Positions 8,511-16,892 are shown, counted from the first letter of the stretch. The stretch: DNA of 64,000 nucleotides from Achromobacter sp. UMC71 (GCF_014170305.1 NZ_LZZT01000025.1:1-64000); one strand, 5' to 3'. Numbers and translations: made by a program. Notes: generated from the letters alone by a model not told the origin.

Positions 8511-8762
8511 CCCCAAGAACGCTTCGGCGTACCGGGTGCCGGCCCGAAAAGAAGGGCCTGACGCGGGGAGATAGGCCGCGTGACCGCACCGAAGAGTAGT
8601 GTGCTGACTGCCTCGGAAAAGTTGAGGATGACTGCCCCGGAAAAGCAGGGGATGACAACACGGTAGAGACGTGTCTTTGAAAGCCCCAAGAACACTGAAC
8701 ATGTGTGCTGGGCAAGAGCCTTAAATAAGCTCCCAATGACCGGCTGGAAAGACGGCCCAGCG
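8511..8762 (+). repeat. Array of non-identical hairpins upstream of virB5 (candidate structured RNA)
   Basis: At least eight short inverted repeats follow one another. Five begin with TGAC at 8559, 8581, 8605, 8629 and 8653 (spacing 22, 24, 24, 24), and a sixth TGAC-headed one begins at 8737. Stems differ but always pair: CGCGG/CCGCG, GCAC/GTGC, CCTC/GAGG, CCCC/GGGG, ACACG/CGTGT, GCTGG/CCAGC. Other hairpins are GGCCC/GGGCC (8541-8558), ACGC(TTCG)GCGT (8519-8530) and ACAC/GTGT (8692-8706). The loops are purine-rich and several carry GGA. A 10-bp direct repeat CCCCAAGAAC occurs at 8511 and 8684. It lies between a terminator and the VirB5 start, so it may be a leader RNA or small RNA. Confidence 0.6.
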
Positions 8763-8796
8763 TTCGCCATCAACCCTACTAAATGGAGTGGCGAAC

Positions 8797-9522
8797 ATGA
8801 AGAAATTATTAGCATCTTGCATTCTGGCCGTCGGCATTGCCGCGTCATCGGCTGCCTTCGCGCAAATCCCCGTGACGGATGGCGCTTCCATCGCCAAGAG
8901 CGTGGAAAACCAGATCGAAACGATGGCGAAGTGGAAGATGCAGTACGACCAGATGGTCAGCCAGATCGACCAGATGAAACAGCAATACGCTGCGGTCACC
9001 GGCGCACGCGGTATGGGCGAACTGTTCAACAACCCGCAACTGCGGGACTACCTGCCGCAAGACTGGCAAGGCGTCTACGATTCCGTCAAATCAAGTGGCT
9101 ATGCCGGCCTGAGCGGGCGCGCTGAGTCCATCTACAACGACAACCAGGTGTATGACGCATGCACCGGCTTTGCCCTGACAGAGCAGCGCACGAACTGCGA
9201 AGCCCAAGCCGTCAAAGGTGCTCAGGATAAAGCCTTCGCGCTAGACGCCTACGACGCGGCGAAGAACCGCCTCAGCCAAATCGACCAGTTGATGCGGCAA
9301 ATCAACCAGACCCAGGACCCGAAGGCTATCGCTGAACTGCAAGGCCGCATCGCCGCCGAGCAAGCCATGATTCAGAACGAGCAGACCAAGCTACAGATGT
9401 ACCAAATGGTCGCGGCAGCCGAAGACCGCCTACAGCAACAACGGCAGAAGGAGATCAACGCAAAGATTGTTGATCAACGGGACTACCCCACCCTTCAAGT
9501 CTTCAACCCGCTTGCTCGCTAA
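8797..9522 (+). CDS. virB5: VirB5/TrbJ-like type IV secretion pilus-tip protein
   Basis: 241 residues with a signal peptide ending at AFAQ. The mature protein is alpha-helical, with long amphipathic segments (VENQIETMAKWKMQYDQM, QIDQLMRQINQTQD) and the VirB5-like early block YDQMVSQIDQMKQQY. VirB5 proteins sit at the pilus tip and help contact recipients. I chose the ATG three codons inside the longest frame because GGAG lies eight bases upstream. It heads a four-gene run with the membrane protein, EexN-like and VirB6 genes. Confidence 0.8.
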   Translation: MKKLLASCILAVGIAASSAAFAQIPVTDGASIAKSVENQIETMAKWKMQYDQMVSQIDQMKQQYAAVTGARGMGELFNNPQLRDYLPQDWQGVYDSVKSSGYAGLSGRAESIYNDNQVYDACTGFALTEQRTNCEAQAVKGAQDKAFALDAYDAAKNRLSQIDQLMRQINQTQDPKAIAELQGRIAAEQAMIQNEQTKLQMYQMVAAAEDRLQQQRQKEINAKIVDQRDYPTLQVFNPLAR

Positions 9523-9532
9523 GGAGGAAATC

Positions 9533-9979
9533 ATGGCACCGTTCTACGCAATAACACTGGTCGTGGTCGTATTACTTTGCTTTCCCATCTATCGTTTTTG
9601 GGCTTGTGCTCGCCGCTTAAGTCCCGAGCATTACCGAGAGCTTATACGGCGTGCTCCGCTGATGAGAACCCTAGATGCCATTGCATTCCTCATGGCTGCG
9701 TTCACGGCCTACTACGCAGCTATGGGATTGTGGGGATTCACGCTCCCACCCCTTGACGACGAACCCTTGCCGGCATGGATGAATATCCTGCTATCGGCGG
9801 TTACGAGCGTTGGCTGCTTCGGCGTCATTTGGACAAACGCGCCAAATCGCTTCACGGACCCGACATGGGGTGGCATGCGCGAAAGCGTCGTGCGAACCCT
9901 TGCAGCGCTACGCATTATTGAGGCCGCCGAGGTGGCCCACGCACTCAACATCATCAACACACGTGAGGCGCACAAATGA
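9533..9979 (+). CDS. Small multi-pass membrane protein between virB5 and eexN
   Basis: 148 residues with about three hydrophobic segments (near residues 4-22, 45-65 and 85-102). The start is set by AAGGAGG seven bases before the ATG. It overlaps the next gene by four bases. No family is recognised. Its place in the T4SS gene run suggests an accessory or exclusion role. Confidence 0.6.
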   Translation: MAPFYAITLVVVVLLCFPIYRFWACARRLSPEHYRELIRRAPLMRTLDAIAFLMAAFTAYYAAMGLWGFTLPPLDDEPLPAWMNILLSAVTSVGCFGVIWTNAPNRFTDPTWGGMRESVVRTLAALRIIEAAEVAHALNIINTREAHK

Positions 9980-10236
9980 AAAACACCATCTTCCCTTTCC
10001 TTGTCGTTCTCACACTCGCAGCTTGCAGTGATAACACCCCGGTTCAAACTGTCGATTGGTACAAGGCGCATGACCCCGAACGCAAGGCAATGATCGCGAA
10101 ATGCGAAGCTAATCCAGGCGAGCTCGCCGCCTCCGCCAATTGCATCAATGCCAAGACCGCAGAGAACCACCTAGCCGTCGATAAGCGTGGCTATTTCGAC
10201 CTTTCGCCTATTAATCCATTGAAGGGAGGCCAATAG
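9976..10236 (+). CDS. EexN-like entry-exclusion lipoprotein
   Basis: 86-residue lipoprotein with lipobox LAAC. After the Cys it carries the EexN family pattern: VDWYKAHDPERKAMIAKC, then NPGELAASANCINA with the spaced Cys pair. EexN-type proteins sit on the recipient side and block redundant conjugative entry, usually acting through VirB6. The virB6-like gene starts two bases after its stop. Confidence 0.78.
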   Translation: MKNTIFPFLVVLTLAACSDNTPVQTVDWYKAHDPERKAMIAKCEANPGELAASANCINAKTAENHLAVDKRGYFDLSPINPLKGGQ

Positions 10237-10237
10237 T

Positions 10238-11290
10238 ATGAAATTTGCGCTTTTTCAATGGGTAGGTGACAGTCTGGATTCCATGCTGAACTCCTTTATT
10301 TCGGGAACAGCATCTAATGTGATTTTCGGATTTCAGATGCTGATGCTAACGGGAGTCACCCTGTATATCACCATGACCGGTTACGCGATCAGCATGGGGG
10401 CAGTGGAGGCTCCGTTCCGGACGTTCCTCAAGCAATGCGTGAAGATCATCATCATCGCGACATTTTGCATGACGGCAGACTCCTATACGGCGACCATTGT
10501 GTCTGCCATTCAGGGACTGGAAACGGGTCTGGCCGACATCATGTCTACGTCCAACGCTCAGGCTATGAATATCTATCAAGTGCTCGACAACTCAGCCGAC
10601 AAAGGGCTAAATGTCGCCTATGACATGCTCGGCAAGGTTGCGAAACGGGAGTTTTACGAAATCGGCCATATGGCCTGGGATACCGTGAACGCGCTATTAA
10701 TGTCCGTCGCGGTATTTTTAGTTCACCTGCCGGCCGCAGGTACGATTATTTTGGCGAAACTATTTTTAGGTGTGATGCTCGGAATTGGCCCAGTTTTTAT
10801 TGCTGCATTGATGTTCCCGATCACCGCAAAATGGTTCGACAAGTGGTTTCAACAGGTAATGACATACATATTGGAGATTGCCATTTCCATGGTTGTCGTG
10901 TCAGTAGGAATGGGCCTATTCAAAACACTCTACGACAAGTTGATTGGGACAAATACAGATATTCCTATAAATTCTTTCTTCTATATCATCATGCTGGCAG
11001 CTCTAATCTTCTTTGCTCATAGGAAGACGAGCGGCTTGGGTGCTCAACTAGCGGGGGGTCTCGCCTTTGAAGCCGTTACGCTCAGAAGCATGGCACAGGG
11101 CATGGGTAATGTGGTGAATCCCAAGACAACGCGTCGCGATATGCAGTCTGGCATGATGGTCACTGCGGGCCGCAGTAACCACATGATTGCAGGCAACACC
11201 ATGTGGAACCCGGCCTATCGTCAACACGTCTTGCAGAACATGGGCAAGCACTGGGGACCGGCAACCGGTGGTTCAGTCAACGGCAAGTGA
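10238..11290 (+). CDS. virB6: VirB6/TrbL-like type IV secretion inner-membrane channel protein
   Basis: 350-residue polytopic membrane protein. The N-terminus (LFQWVGDSLDSMLNSFISGT) leads into about six hydrophobic segments, and the central block has the VirB6-like GIGPVFIAALMFPITAKWFDKWF motif. The C-terminus is hydrophilic. VirB6 forms part of the substrate channel. No VirB4, VirB8-VirB11 or VirD4 gene follows, so the set is incomplete. Codon use is less GC-biased than in flanking chromosomal genes. Confidence 0.84.
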   Translation: MKFALFQWVGDSLDSMLNSFISGTASNVIFGFQMLMLTGVTLYITMTGYAISMGAVEAPFRTFLKQCVKIIIIATFCMTADSYTATIVSAIQGLETGLADIMSTSNAQAMNIYQVLDNSADKGLNVAYDMLGKVAKREFYEIGHMAWDTVNALLMSVAVFLVHLPAAGTIILAKLFLGVMLGIGPVFIAALMFPITAKWFDKWFQQVMTYILEIAISMVVVSVGMGLFKTLYDKLIGTNTDIPINSFFYIIMLAALIFFAHRKTSGLGAQLAGGLAFEAVTLRSMAQGMGNVVNPKTTRRDMQSGMMVTAGRSNHMIAGNTMWNPAYRQHVLQNMGKHWGPATGGSVNGK

Positions 11291-11312
11291 CGTGCGTGTT
11301 GGCATCCGCATA

Positions 11313-11337
11313 GGCCTTGCCATCAGCAAGGCCTTTT
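11313..11337 (+). terminator. Terminator after virB6
   Basis: Perfect 8-bp stem GGCCTTGC/GCAAGGCC with a CATCA loop, followed by TTTT, 22 bases after the stop codon. Confidence 0.85.
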
Positions 11338-11980
11338 CATTTATCGCCGCGCATACTCCGCGCTTCGCTTGGGCAACCCCTTCGGTTGCATCCCGCGTCC
11401 GTTCTTGCCGGACTGGCTGCGGGGGCAGGCCCGGCGGCCTTGCCTTGTTCCTACCCCCTGCCGACAGGCTGCATGGCCTCAGACGCGTCAAGGGTGAAGG
11501 CTACGCCCGGCATCCTCACCGTTCCCTACGCCTTGCTTCGGGCTGCGGCCTCCGGTCCCGCCCTTGACACCTCTTCCAGCCGGAGAATCACCAGCTTCGA
11601 CCTCATACCGGCTTTTGATAGCACGGATGACGGGTCAAGGGGTTGGTGCGGCCCGCAGCCTTATGGGCGAGGACACGGCCCCTTGACGCGGCAGGAGTGA
11701 CAACACGCTGCGCCCGGGGGAGGTGTTCAGGGCCGTCGGCCCGTAACCCCTGCCCCCGAGGCTCCCGCCGGCGAGGGTGGAGAGTCCAGAGAGGCAAAGC
11801 CTCTTTGGGAAGTGGCCTCGTTCGCAAATACCCGAGATAGCCGTCAATCGGGGAAATCTATTGGTTGGCAGAAAAACAAGACAATTTCTGCGCAAGGTCT
11901 TTTCTGTCGGCCTTGCCTCAAAGCCACAAAAAAATCCCACGTCTTGTAATATAGCGTTACCTAAAGCACGGGAGGCAACC
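11338..11980. other. GC-rich non-coding stretch with alternating inverted motifs
   Basis: No convincing gene. GTCAAGGG/CCCTTGAC occurs four times in alternating orientation, at 11487 (+), 11561 (-), 11634 (+) and 11679 (-); the last two form a 9-bp inverted repeat GTCAAGGGG/CCCCTTGAC spaced by 36 bases. A hairpin AGAGGC/GCCTCT lies near 11795. Such symmetry could be part of an oriT, a partition site or a structured RNA; no nic consensus was recognised. Confidence 0.4.
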
Positions 11981-12180
11981 ATGGCTGAGAACGGTACGCA
12001 TGAAACAGGGCTAAGCAAAACGTTATCCGATGTCGAGCGTGGTCGGCGTGAAGTGGCCGTTGATTACGCATGCGCATCTGTCAGCTTGGAGGGATTCTCG
12101 CTCAGCGCTTCATCAATGGAGAAATCGACCTCAACGAGTTTGTGACGCGGTGTGATGCCTTAGCGCACCTAAAAGCTTAG
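11981..12180 (+). pseudogene. VbhA-type Fic-toxin antitoxin, frameshifted remnant
   Basis: It starts at an ATG with GGAGG nine bases upstream. The first frame contains VDYACASVSLEGF, which holds the [S/T]xxxE[G/N] inhibitory motif of class I Fic antitoxins (S-VSL-E-G). After GFSLS the family-like ending AQRFINGEIDLNEFVTRC continues in another frame to a stop at 12180. Against VbhA-type proteins a short stretch between GF and AQRF seems deleted, which shifts the frame. The frame as it stands ends at 12145. No Fic toxin gene follows; a 13-codon ORF at 12183 may be its residue. Confidence 0.65.
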
Positions 12181-12338
12181 TCATGACGAAGAAACTTGAG
12201 GTGGTTGAGACTAGTGCAGGATAGGCTGTCGCCGGGTTTTGCATTACATGTGCATGCCAGTGTTTAGATAAGGTGGAAGTTCTGTAAAGACGCTGACTCA
12301 GAATCGTCTGCTGTCGGCCAGATTGAGACAGTCAAGTA

Positions 12339-12366
12339 ATCAATGAAATCGCTCATTTTCATTGAT
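12339..12366. promoter_or_regulatory. Palindromic operator candidate before the Gabija-like operon
   Basis: Perfect 10-bp inverted repeat ATCAATGAAA/TTTCATTGAT with an 8-base spacer, ending 23 bases before the start codon. Its position suits repressor binding over a promoter. With no T run after it, a terminator is less likely. Confidence 0.5.
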
Positions 12367-12389
12367 ATAGATTTGAAGGATTCTGCGCG

Positions 12390-14096
12390 GTGAAAATCAG
12401 AAAAATAAAGATCACGAACTTTCGGGGCGTGAAAGAGCTTGACTGGAGCCTTCCCAACGCCGACATATTCTGCCTGATTGGGAAAGGGGATTCTTCAAAA
12501 TCCACCATTATTGAGGCCATCAGGTATGCCTTCTATCCTCAGTGGAACCTGACCCTAAGTGACGCCGATTTCTACCAGTGCAAGGTAGCCAACTCTATCA
12601 TCATAGAAATCACCATTGGAGCCTTGACCGAAGCCTTCTGCGCCTTGGACAAATACGGTCAGTACCTCCGTGGCTGGGATTCCGCAGCCCTCAAGCTCAC
12701 CGACGAGCCGGAAGACCACCTGGAGAGTGTCCTGACCGTGCGGCTTACGGTCGACAAAGATCTTGAGCCTAAGTGGATGGTTGTCTGTGATCGTCACCCT
12801 GACGGTGTTCAGTTCAAGCAGGGCGATAGGAACAAGGTCAGTGTCGGCCTCATTGGTGCCTATAGCGAGAAACAGTTTTCATGGGCTACAGGCACGGCGT
12901 TGGCGAAGCTCACTGAGGCCCAAAGTCTGAACGAGTTGCTGGCAACGGCCTCTCGCACGGCCAGAGCCTCTTTGGATGCGAACCGACCTGTCACTCTCAA
13001 GAACTTCGATGCTGCGGCTGAGAAGTCTCAAGACATCGCAAAGCTGTTGGGTGTGCCTGTATCGGAGGCTTACAAGGCTCATCTCGATCTGGCCTCTATC
13101 AACCTCAAGGTTGGCGGGCTGGTTCTCCATGACGGCGACATTCCTCTTCGTCAGCTAGGTCTGGGGTCACGGCGAATGCTGCTGTGCGGCATTCAGAAAA
13201 TGGGCCTGGAAGAAGGACACATCACTTTGTTTGACGAGGTGGAGTTCGGCTTGGAACCACACCGAATCACTAGGCTCATCAAACACGTGCGAGAAGACAA
13301 GAAAGGCCAATACTTCCTCACCACGCACTCGCCTACAGTTCTGCGGGAACTGACGGTCAATGACCTGTACATCGTTCACAGCAAGGCAGGAACCGTACGG
13401 GTCACTCCCGCTTACTGTGAAGGGTTGGCTGCTCACGAGGCGCAAGGAAGAATTCGTTCTAGTGCCGAGGCGTTCTTGTCGAAGAAGGTTGTGGTCTGTG
13501 AGGGAGCTACCGAGGTCGGGTTCATGAGGGGCTATGACGACTATCAGGTTGGCAAGGGCAACGATCCATTCTCCTATCACGGCGTGTCTTTGCTGAATGC
13601 AGGTGGGGCGAGCAAGATTAAAGCTCTGGCAGAGGCTTTCAAGCTTCTCGGTTATGACGTCTGCGTTGTAGCTGACGGGGATGCAGAGAAACAGTTTTCT
13701 CCTGCTCATGAGGCTGAGTTGAGAGACAAGGGCATTTCGGTCCACGTATGGACCGACAAGCTCTCATTGGAGCAAAGAGCATTTCAGGACTTGCCGTGGA
13801 TCAGCGTGATTTCGAGTGTGCAACTCGCCCAAACTGTTCCCAGTCTGTCTGTCTACGACAACGTGCGCTCTTGGTATAAGAAGCCACTTGATGAGGACGT
13901 TATCAAGTGGGAAGACAGCCCTGAGCTGAGGCTTGCTATCGGAAATGCAGCGAAAAGCAGCGACTGGTTTAAGGACATTACCCGTGGCGATTCGTGGATG
14001 CAGACTATCAGCCCTGCGTTCGATGACGCAGATTTCTCAAAGAAGGACATGGCCGCGAAGCTCGCCCAGCTTTGGGCTTGGGCAGAGCGTGTCTGA
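12390..14096 (+). CDS. gajA: GajA-like OLD-family ATPase/TOPRIM endonuclease
   Basis: 568 residues, close to the usual GajA length. The N-terminal ABC/SMC-type ATPase has Walker A GKGDSSKST (about residues 31-39) after the typical KIRKIKITNFRGV start, and Walker B ITLFDEVEFGLEP near residue 280. A C-terminal TOPRIM domain follows, with VVVCEGATEVGF (about 366) and VADGDAEKQF (about 427) supplying the acidic metal ligands. In Gabija, GajA is a nucleotide-regulated DNA nuclease acting with GajB against phage. The GTG start has AAGGA nine bases upstream, and the stop overlaps the helicase start. Other OLD-plus-helicase pairs exist, so the Gabija name is strong but by eye. Confidence 0.82.
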   Translation: MKIRKIKITNFRGVKELDWSLPNADIFCLIGKGDSSKSTIIEAIRYAFYPQWNLTLSDADFYQCKVANSIIIEITIGALTEAFCALDKYGQYLRGWDSAALKLTDEPEDHLESVLTVRLTVDKDLEPKWMVVCDRHPDGVQFKQGDRNKVSVGLIGAYSEKQFSWATGTALAKLTEAQSLNELLATASRTARASLDANRPVTLKNFDAAAEKSQDIAKLLGVPVSEAYKAHLDLASINLKVGGLVLHDGDIPLRQLGLGSRRMLLCGIQKMGLEEGHITLFDEVEFGLEPHRITRLIKHVREDKKGQYFLTTHSPTVLRELTVNDLYIVHSKAGTVRVTPAYCEGLAAHEAQGRIRSSAEAFLSKKVVVCEGATEVGFMRGYDDYQVGKGNDPFSYHGVSLLNAGGASKIKALAEAFKLLGYDVCVVADGDAEKQFSPAHEAELRDKGISVHVWTDKLSLEQRAFQDLPWISVISSVQLAQTVPSLSVYDNVRSWYKKPLDEDVIKWEDSPELRLAIGNAAKSSDWFKDITRGDSWMQTISPAFDDADFSKKDMAAKLAQLWAWAERV

Positions 14097-15528
14097 GGAA
14101 CTGGCTCTCAAGCTCAACGACTTCACTACCAAGGGGTATGTGATAGCGCCGGCCGGCTATGGAAAGACACACCTTATCGCCATGGCGGTGAAAGCGGCTA
14201 GCAAGCGGCAGCTCGTGTTGACTCACACCTTTGCGGGTGTGAACTCCATCAGGGCCAAGATGAACAATCTTGGTGTGCCTGCTTCGAAGTACCATATTGA
14301 CACGATTGCGAGCTGGTCCCTTCGGCTCTGTCTCGCCTACCCGAAGACTTCGGCGTGGAAAGCAGAGCACCCTACGGGTAAGCAGTGGAACAAGCTCTAC
14401 GAGTGCTGTTCAGAGCTGCTTAGGAAGCAGTTCATTCGCCGCGTTGTCGCAGCCACTTATGCCGGCGTCTACGTGGACGAGTACCAGGACTGCTCCGATC
14501 TGCAGCATTCCCTAGTCTGTTCGTTTGCTGAGTTCATGCCGTGCCGAATTCTAGGCGATCCTATGCAGGCCATCTTTGACTTCGGTGGCGACGAAGGCAA
14601 GCCCGTTGATTGGACGGTAAGTGTCTATCCGGCCTTCACTTGCCTTGGTCAGCTAGAGACTCCATGGCGCTGGAAAACGACTGGAGATCCGACCCTTGGA
14701 GCTTGGCTCAAGAAGGCGAGAGAGACACTAAAACAGGGGCAGAAGATCAATATTTCAAACGGCCTGCCTGCATGTGTGAAACGTGTTCCCACCACCCCAG
14801 AATTCTTGGCGTCAAAGCAGTACTCCTCACTGATGGATTTGTTGGACCATCAGGAGAGTGTGATTGCCCTTCATTGCGGCGACCAGCAGTCCAAGAACAA
14901 GACCCATCTCTTGGCAAGAACCATGGGTGGACGGTTTTCTTCCATTGAAGAAGTTGAAGGCAAAGACCTTCACTCGTTCATCAGGAGACTGGTTTCAGCC
15001 AAGACACCCCAGCAAAGCTTTCTTCTGGCTTTGGATTTTTCCAAGAAGTGCTTCACCGGAGTGGGCGAGATCTTGACCGCCGGCACTAAGAGAGGCGAGG
15101 TCGCGAAGCAGAGCAAAGGAACCAAATATCCCTTGGTTCTTCATGCTGCGAATATCTACCTCAAAGAACCGACAAGTGCGCACCTTAGAGCTTTCTTCTT
15201 GGCGCTGAAAGCGAATCCCGATACATCAGCCTACCGGCGCGACTTGCTGTATCGCTTCTTCAATATCTTGAAAATTCACATTGACGGGGGAGCGGCGACA
15301 TTGACGGAGGCAGCAAAATTGTACCAACGAGACATGAGGCACACGGGGCGACCGATCAGCCACCGCAAGCTCATCGGCACAACTCTACTGGTCAAGGGGT
15401 TGGAATACGACCATGCAGTCATCCTTGACGCTGACACACTGGACGCCAAGGATCTGTACGTTGCAATGACCCGTGGGTCCAAGTCATTGACGATCATTAG
15501 TTCCAAACACGAATTGCCTGTGAAGTAG
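14089..15528 (+). CDS. gajB: GajB-like UvrD/SF1 helicase
   Basis: 479 residues. SF1 helicase motifs are in order: Walker A APAGYGKTHL (about residues 19-28), motif II VDEYQDCSDLQ (about 128), and the C-terminal VKGLEYDHAVILDAD and YVAMTRG blocks of motifs V and VI. The length matches GajB (about 490). The GTG start overlaps the nuclease stop by eight bases, so expression should be coupled. In Gabija, GajB senses DNA ends and nucleotides and works in a complex with GajA. Moderate GC and weaker codon bias than the core genes suggest transfer. Confidence 0.82.
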   Translation: MSEELALKLNDFTTKGYVIAPAGYGKTHLIAMAVKAASKRQLVLTHTFAGVNSIRAKMNNLGVPASKYHIDTIASWSLRLCLAYPKTSAWKAEHPTGKQWNKLYECCSELLRKQFIRRVVAATYAGVYVDEYQDCSDLQHSLVCSFAEFMPCRILGDPMQAIFDFGGDEGKPVDWTVSVYPAFTCLGQLETPWRWKTTGDPTLGAWLKKARETLKQGQKINISNGLPACVKRVPTTPEFLASKQYSSLMDLLDHQESVIALHCGDQQSKNKTHLLARTMGGRFSSIEEVEGKDLHSFIRRLVSAKTPQQSFLLALDFSKKCFTGVGEILTAGTKRGEVAKQSKGTKYPLVLHAANIYLKEPTSAHLRAFFLALKANPDTSAYRRDLLYRFFNILKIHIDGGAATLTEAAKLYQRDMRHTGRPISHRKLIGTTLLVKGLEYDHAVILDADTLDAKDLYVAMTRGSKSLTIISSKHELPVK

Positions 15529-15635
15529 CGGACGTTTAAATCCTGTTTGTACGCCAGCGGGCTTTCCTAAACGAACTTAGGCTTTTGGCCGCTAGCAGCA
15601 GGAAAGAGTAGGCACGCAAAAAGTGGCTATTTTCT

Positions 15636-16892
15636 TTACATTGGAATAGGGTCTGTAGCTGCGATCCAATCTGGAGGAATTTCCATTTCTCTGCCAGATT
15701 TACCCGTGTCTTCCATAAAAAGATTTAAGTGCTCTTTGTGCTGTTTTATTGCCCATGCCAAGCTCTGGAACTCAAATGCAACCCGCAGAAATGATTGCGT
15801 TGATACCCTAAACCCCCCGTCCAAAATATTTCCTGTGGCTGAAATTTGAGCATACCAATGCTCGTCCTGCAGGAAAATTATATGCAGACCATTTTTCTTA
15901 AATCTTCTCTTTATGACCTGGAAGTCTAAAAGAACCACTATGCTTAAATTTCCGTTGATGAAATTGTAGATATGCTCGGGATTTAGCGAAAGATGAAAAG
16001 GTGTATAGGGATGCCAATTCATTACTCTTTTATATTCGTTTAAATTGAGTATATGAATGTACTTTGAAGATATCTGGTCAAAAATTTCTTGCTTGAATTT
16101 TGTTATAGCTAGATAGTGAATTCCACTCTCTGGTGAAATATGGCTAGTGCCTTCTTCATAGGACTTACTTATGCAATCATTGATAGCTCGTAAGTGATAC
16201 TGTTCTTTTCCTATGTGTTCGCGTCTTATTACAGGACCTACGCCTCGGAAGTTTTCAGCCTCATCTTTGATGAAAAATCCATTTAGCTCATCTATTTTCT
16301 TAAGTTGCCTCTCCCCTCTTTTGTCAAGTTTATTTGATGTTTTTACTTCAATAGGATAGGGGTCATTATGACCTAGTAGGCATACATCGCCATGCCTTAG
16401 CGTATTTGTAAGGTCGCAAAGCACTGCAGGCACATTATTTTGAGCCGCCGCTTTTAGAAGCATTATTTCCGCTTTGATGCCTTCCTTTCCGGAAATAAAT
16501 CCGGCAGTTTCCTTTACATGATAATTTTCATCGTAAAGAAAGTGCTTTATTGCATATTTATCACAAAAATGAAATGCGATGCTATCTCCATACATCTTCC
16601 ATATATAAATTATATACTTATAGCCCTCTATTTTTTCATCAAATCTCTTTATAAGCCCTGTTATTTCTTTCGACCGCTCTTTGGTTGGTCTATCATTTGC
16701 TTTCTCAAGACGCAGTTTTCTAATTACTTCTTTTGTGAGAATAATTGATTTTTCTGCCTCTTTAATTTTTTTCAAAAGCAACAATTGAAAATCTACGATT
16801 GCTCCTGTCGGCAAATTCTTTCGTGTCTTGATAATGTGAAGCATCATTGTTAATTGCTCAAGGCTCTTCTTGTATCTACCGACCATTATCAT
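15636..16892 (-). CDS. AT-rich predicted PD-(D/E)XK nuclease
   Basis: 418 residues from the ATG adjoining a ten-G tract; the frame also extends 9 codons upstream through the tract to an ATG at 16919. In the longer numbering, residues 146-193 hold a nuclease-like core: EGIKAEIMLLKAA (Glu146 or Glu151), RHGDVCLLG (Asp178) and PIEVKTSNK (Glu191-x-Lys193), then RQLKKIDEL. This is the E-x(n)-D-x(n)-ExK layout of restriction-type nucleases. The N-terminal 130 residues look helical with coiled-coil character. Base composition is far more AT-rich than anything nearby, a sign of recent transfer. It is convergent with the helicase. No family is recognised; a defence role is inference. Confidence 0.6.
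   Translation of the reverse strand: MIMVGRYKKSLEQLTMMLHIIKTRKNLPTGAIVDFQLLLLKKIKEAEKSIILTKEVIRKLRLEKANDRPTKERSKEITGLIKRFDEKIEGYKYIIYIWKMYGDSIAFHFCDKYAIKHFLYDENYHVKETAGFISGKEGIKAEIMLLKAAAQNNVPAVLCDLTNTLRHGDVCLLGHNDPYPIEVKTSNKLDKRGERQLKKIDELNGFFIKDEAENFRGVGPVIRREHIGKEQYHLRAINDCISKSYEEGTSHISPESGIHYLAITKFKQEIFDQISSKYIHILNLNEYKRVMNWHPYTPFHLSLNPEHIYNFINGNLSIVVLLDFQVIKRRFKKNGLHIIFLQDEHWYAQISATGNILDGGFRVSTQSFLRVAFEFQSLAWAIKQHKEHLNLFMEDTGKSGREMEIPPDWIAATDPIPM

Noticed and set aside
8559-8680. CRISPR-like regular 24-base periodicity
   Set aside because: Units are directly adjacent with no unique spacers, and the repeats themselves vary, so it is not a CRISPR array.
8559-8680. ToxIN-type (type III) antitoxin RNA repeats
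   Set aside because: ToxI repeats are near-identical and precede a ToxN gene; here stems differ and the next gene is VirB5-like.
11338-11980. oriT with a recognisable nic consensus
   Set aside because: Inverted repeats are present, but no known nic core could be identified, so only a loose candidate is reported.
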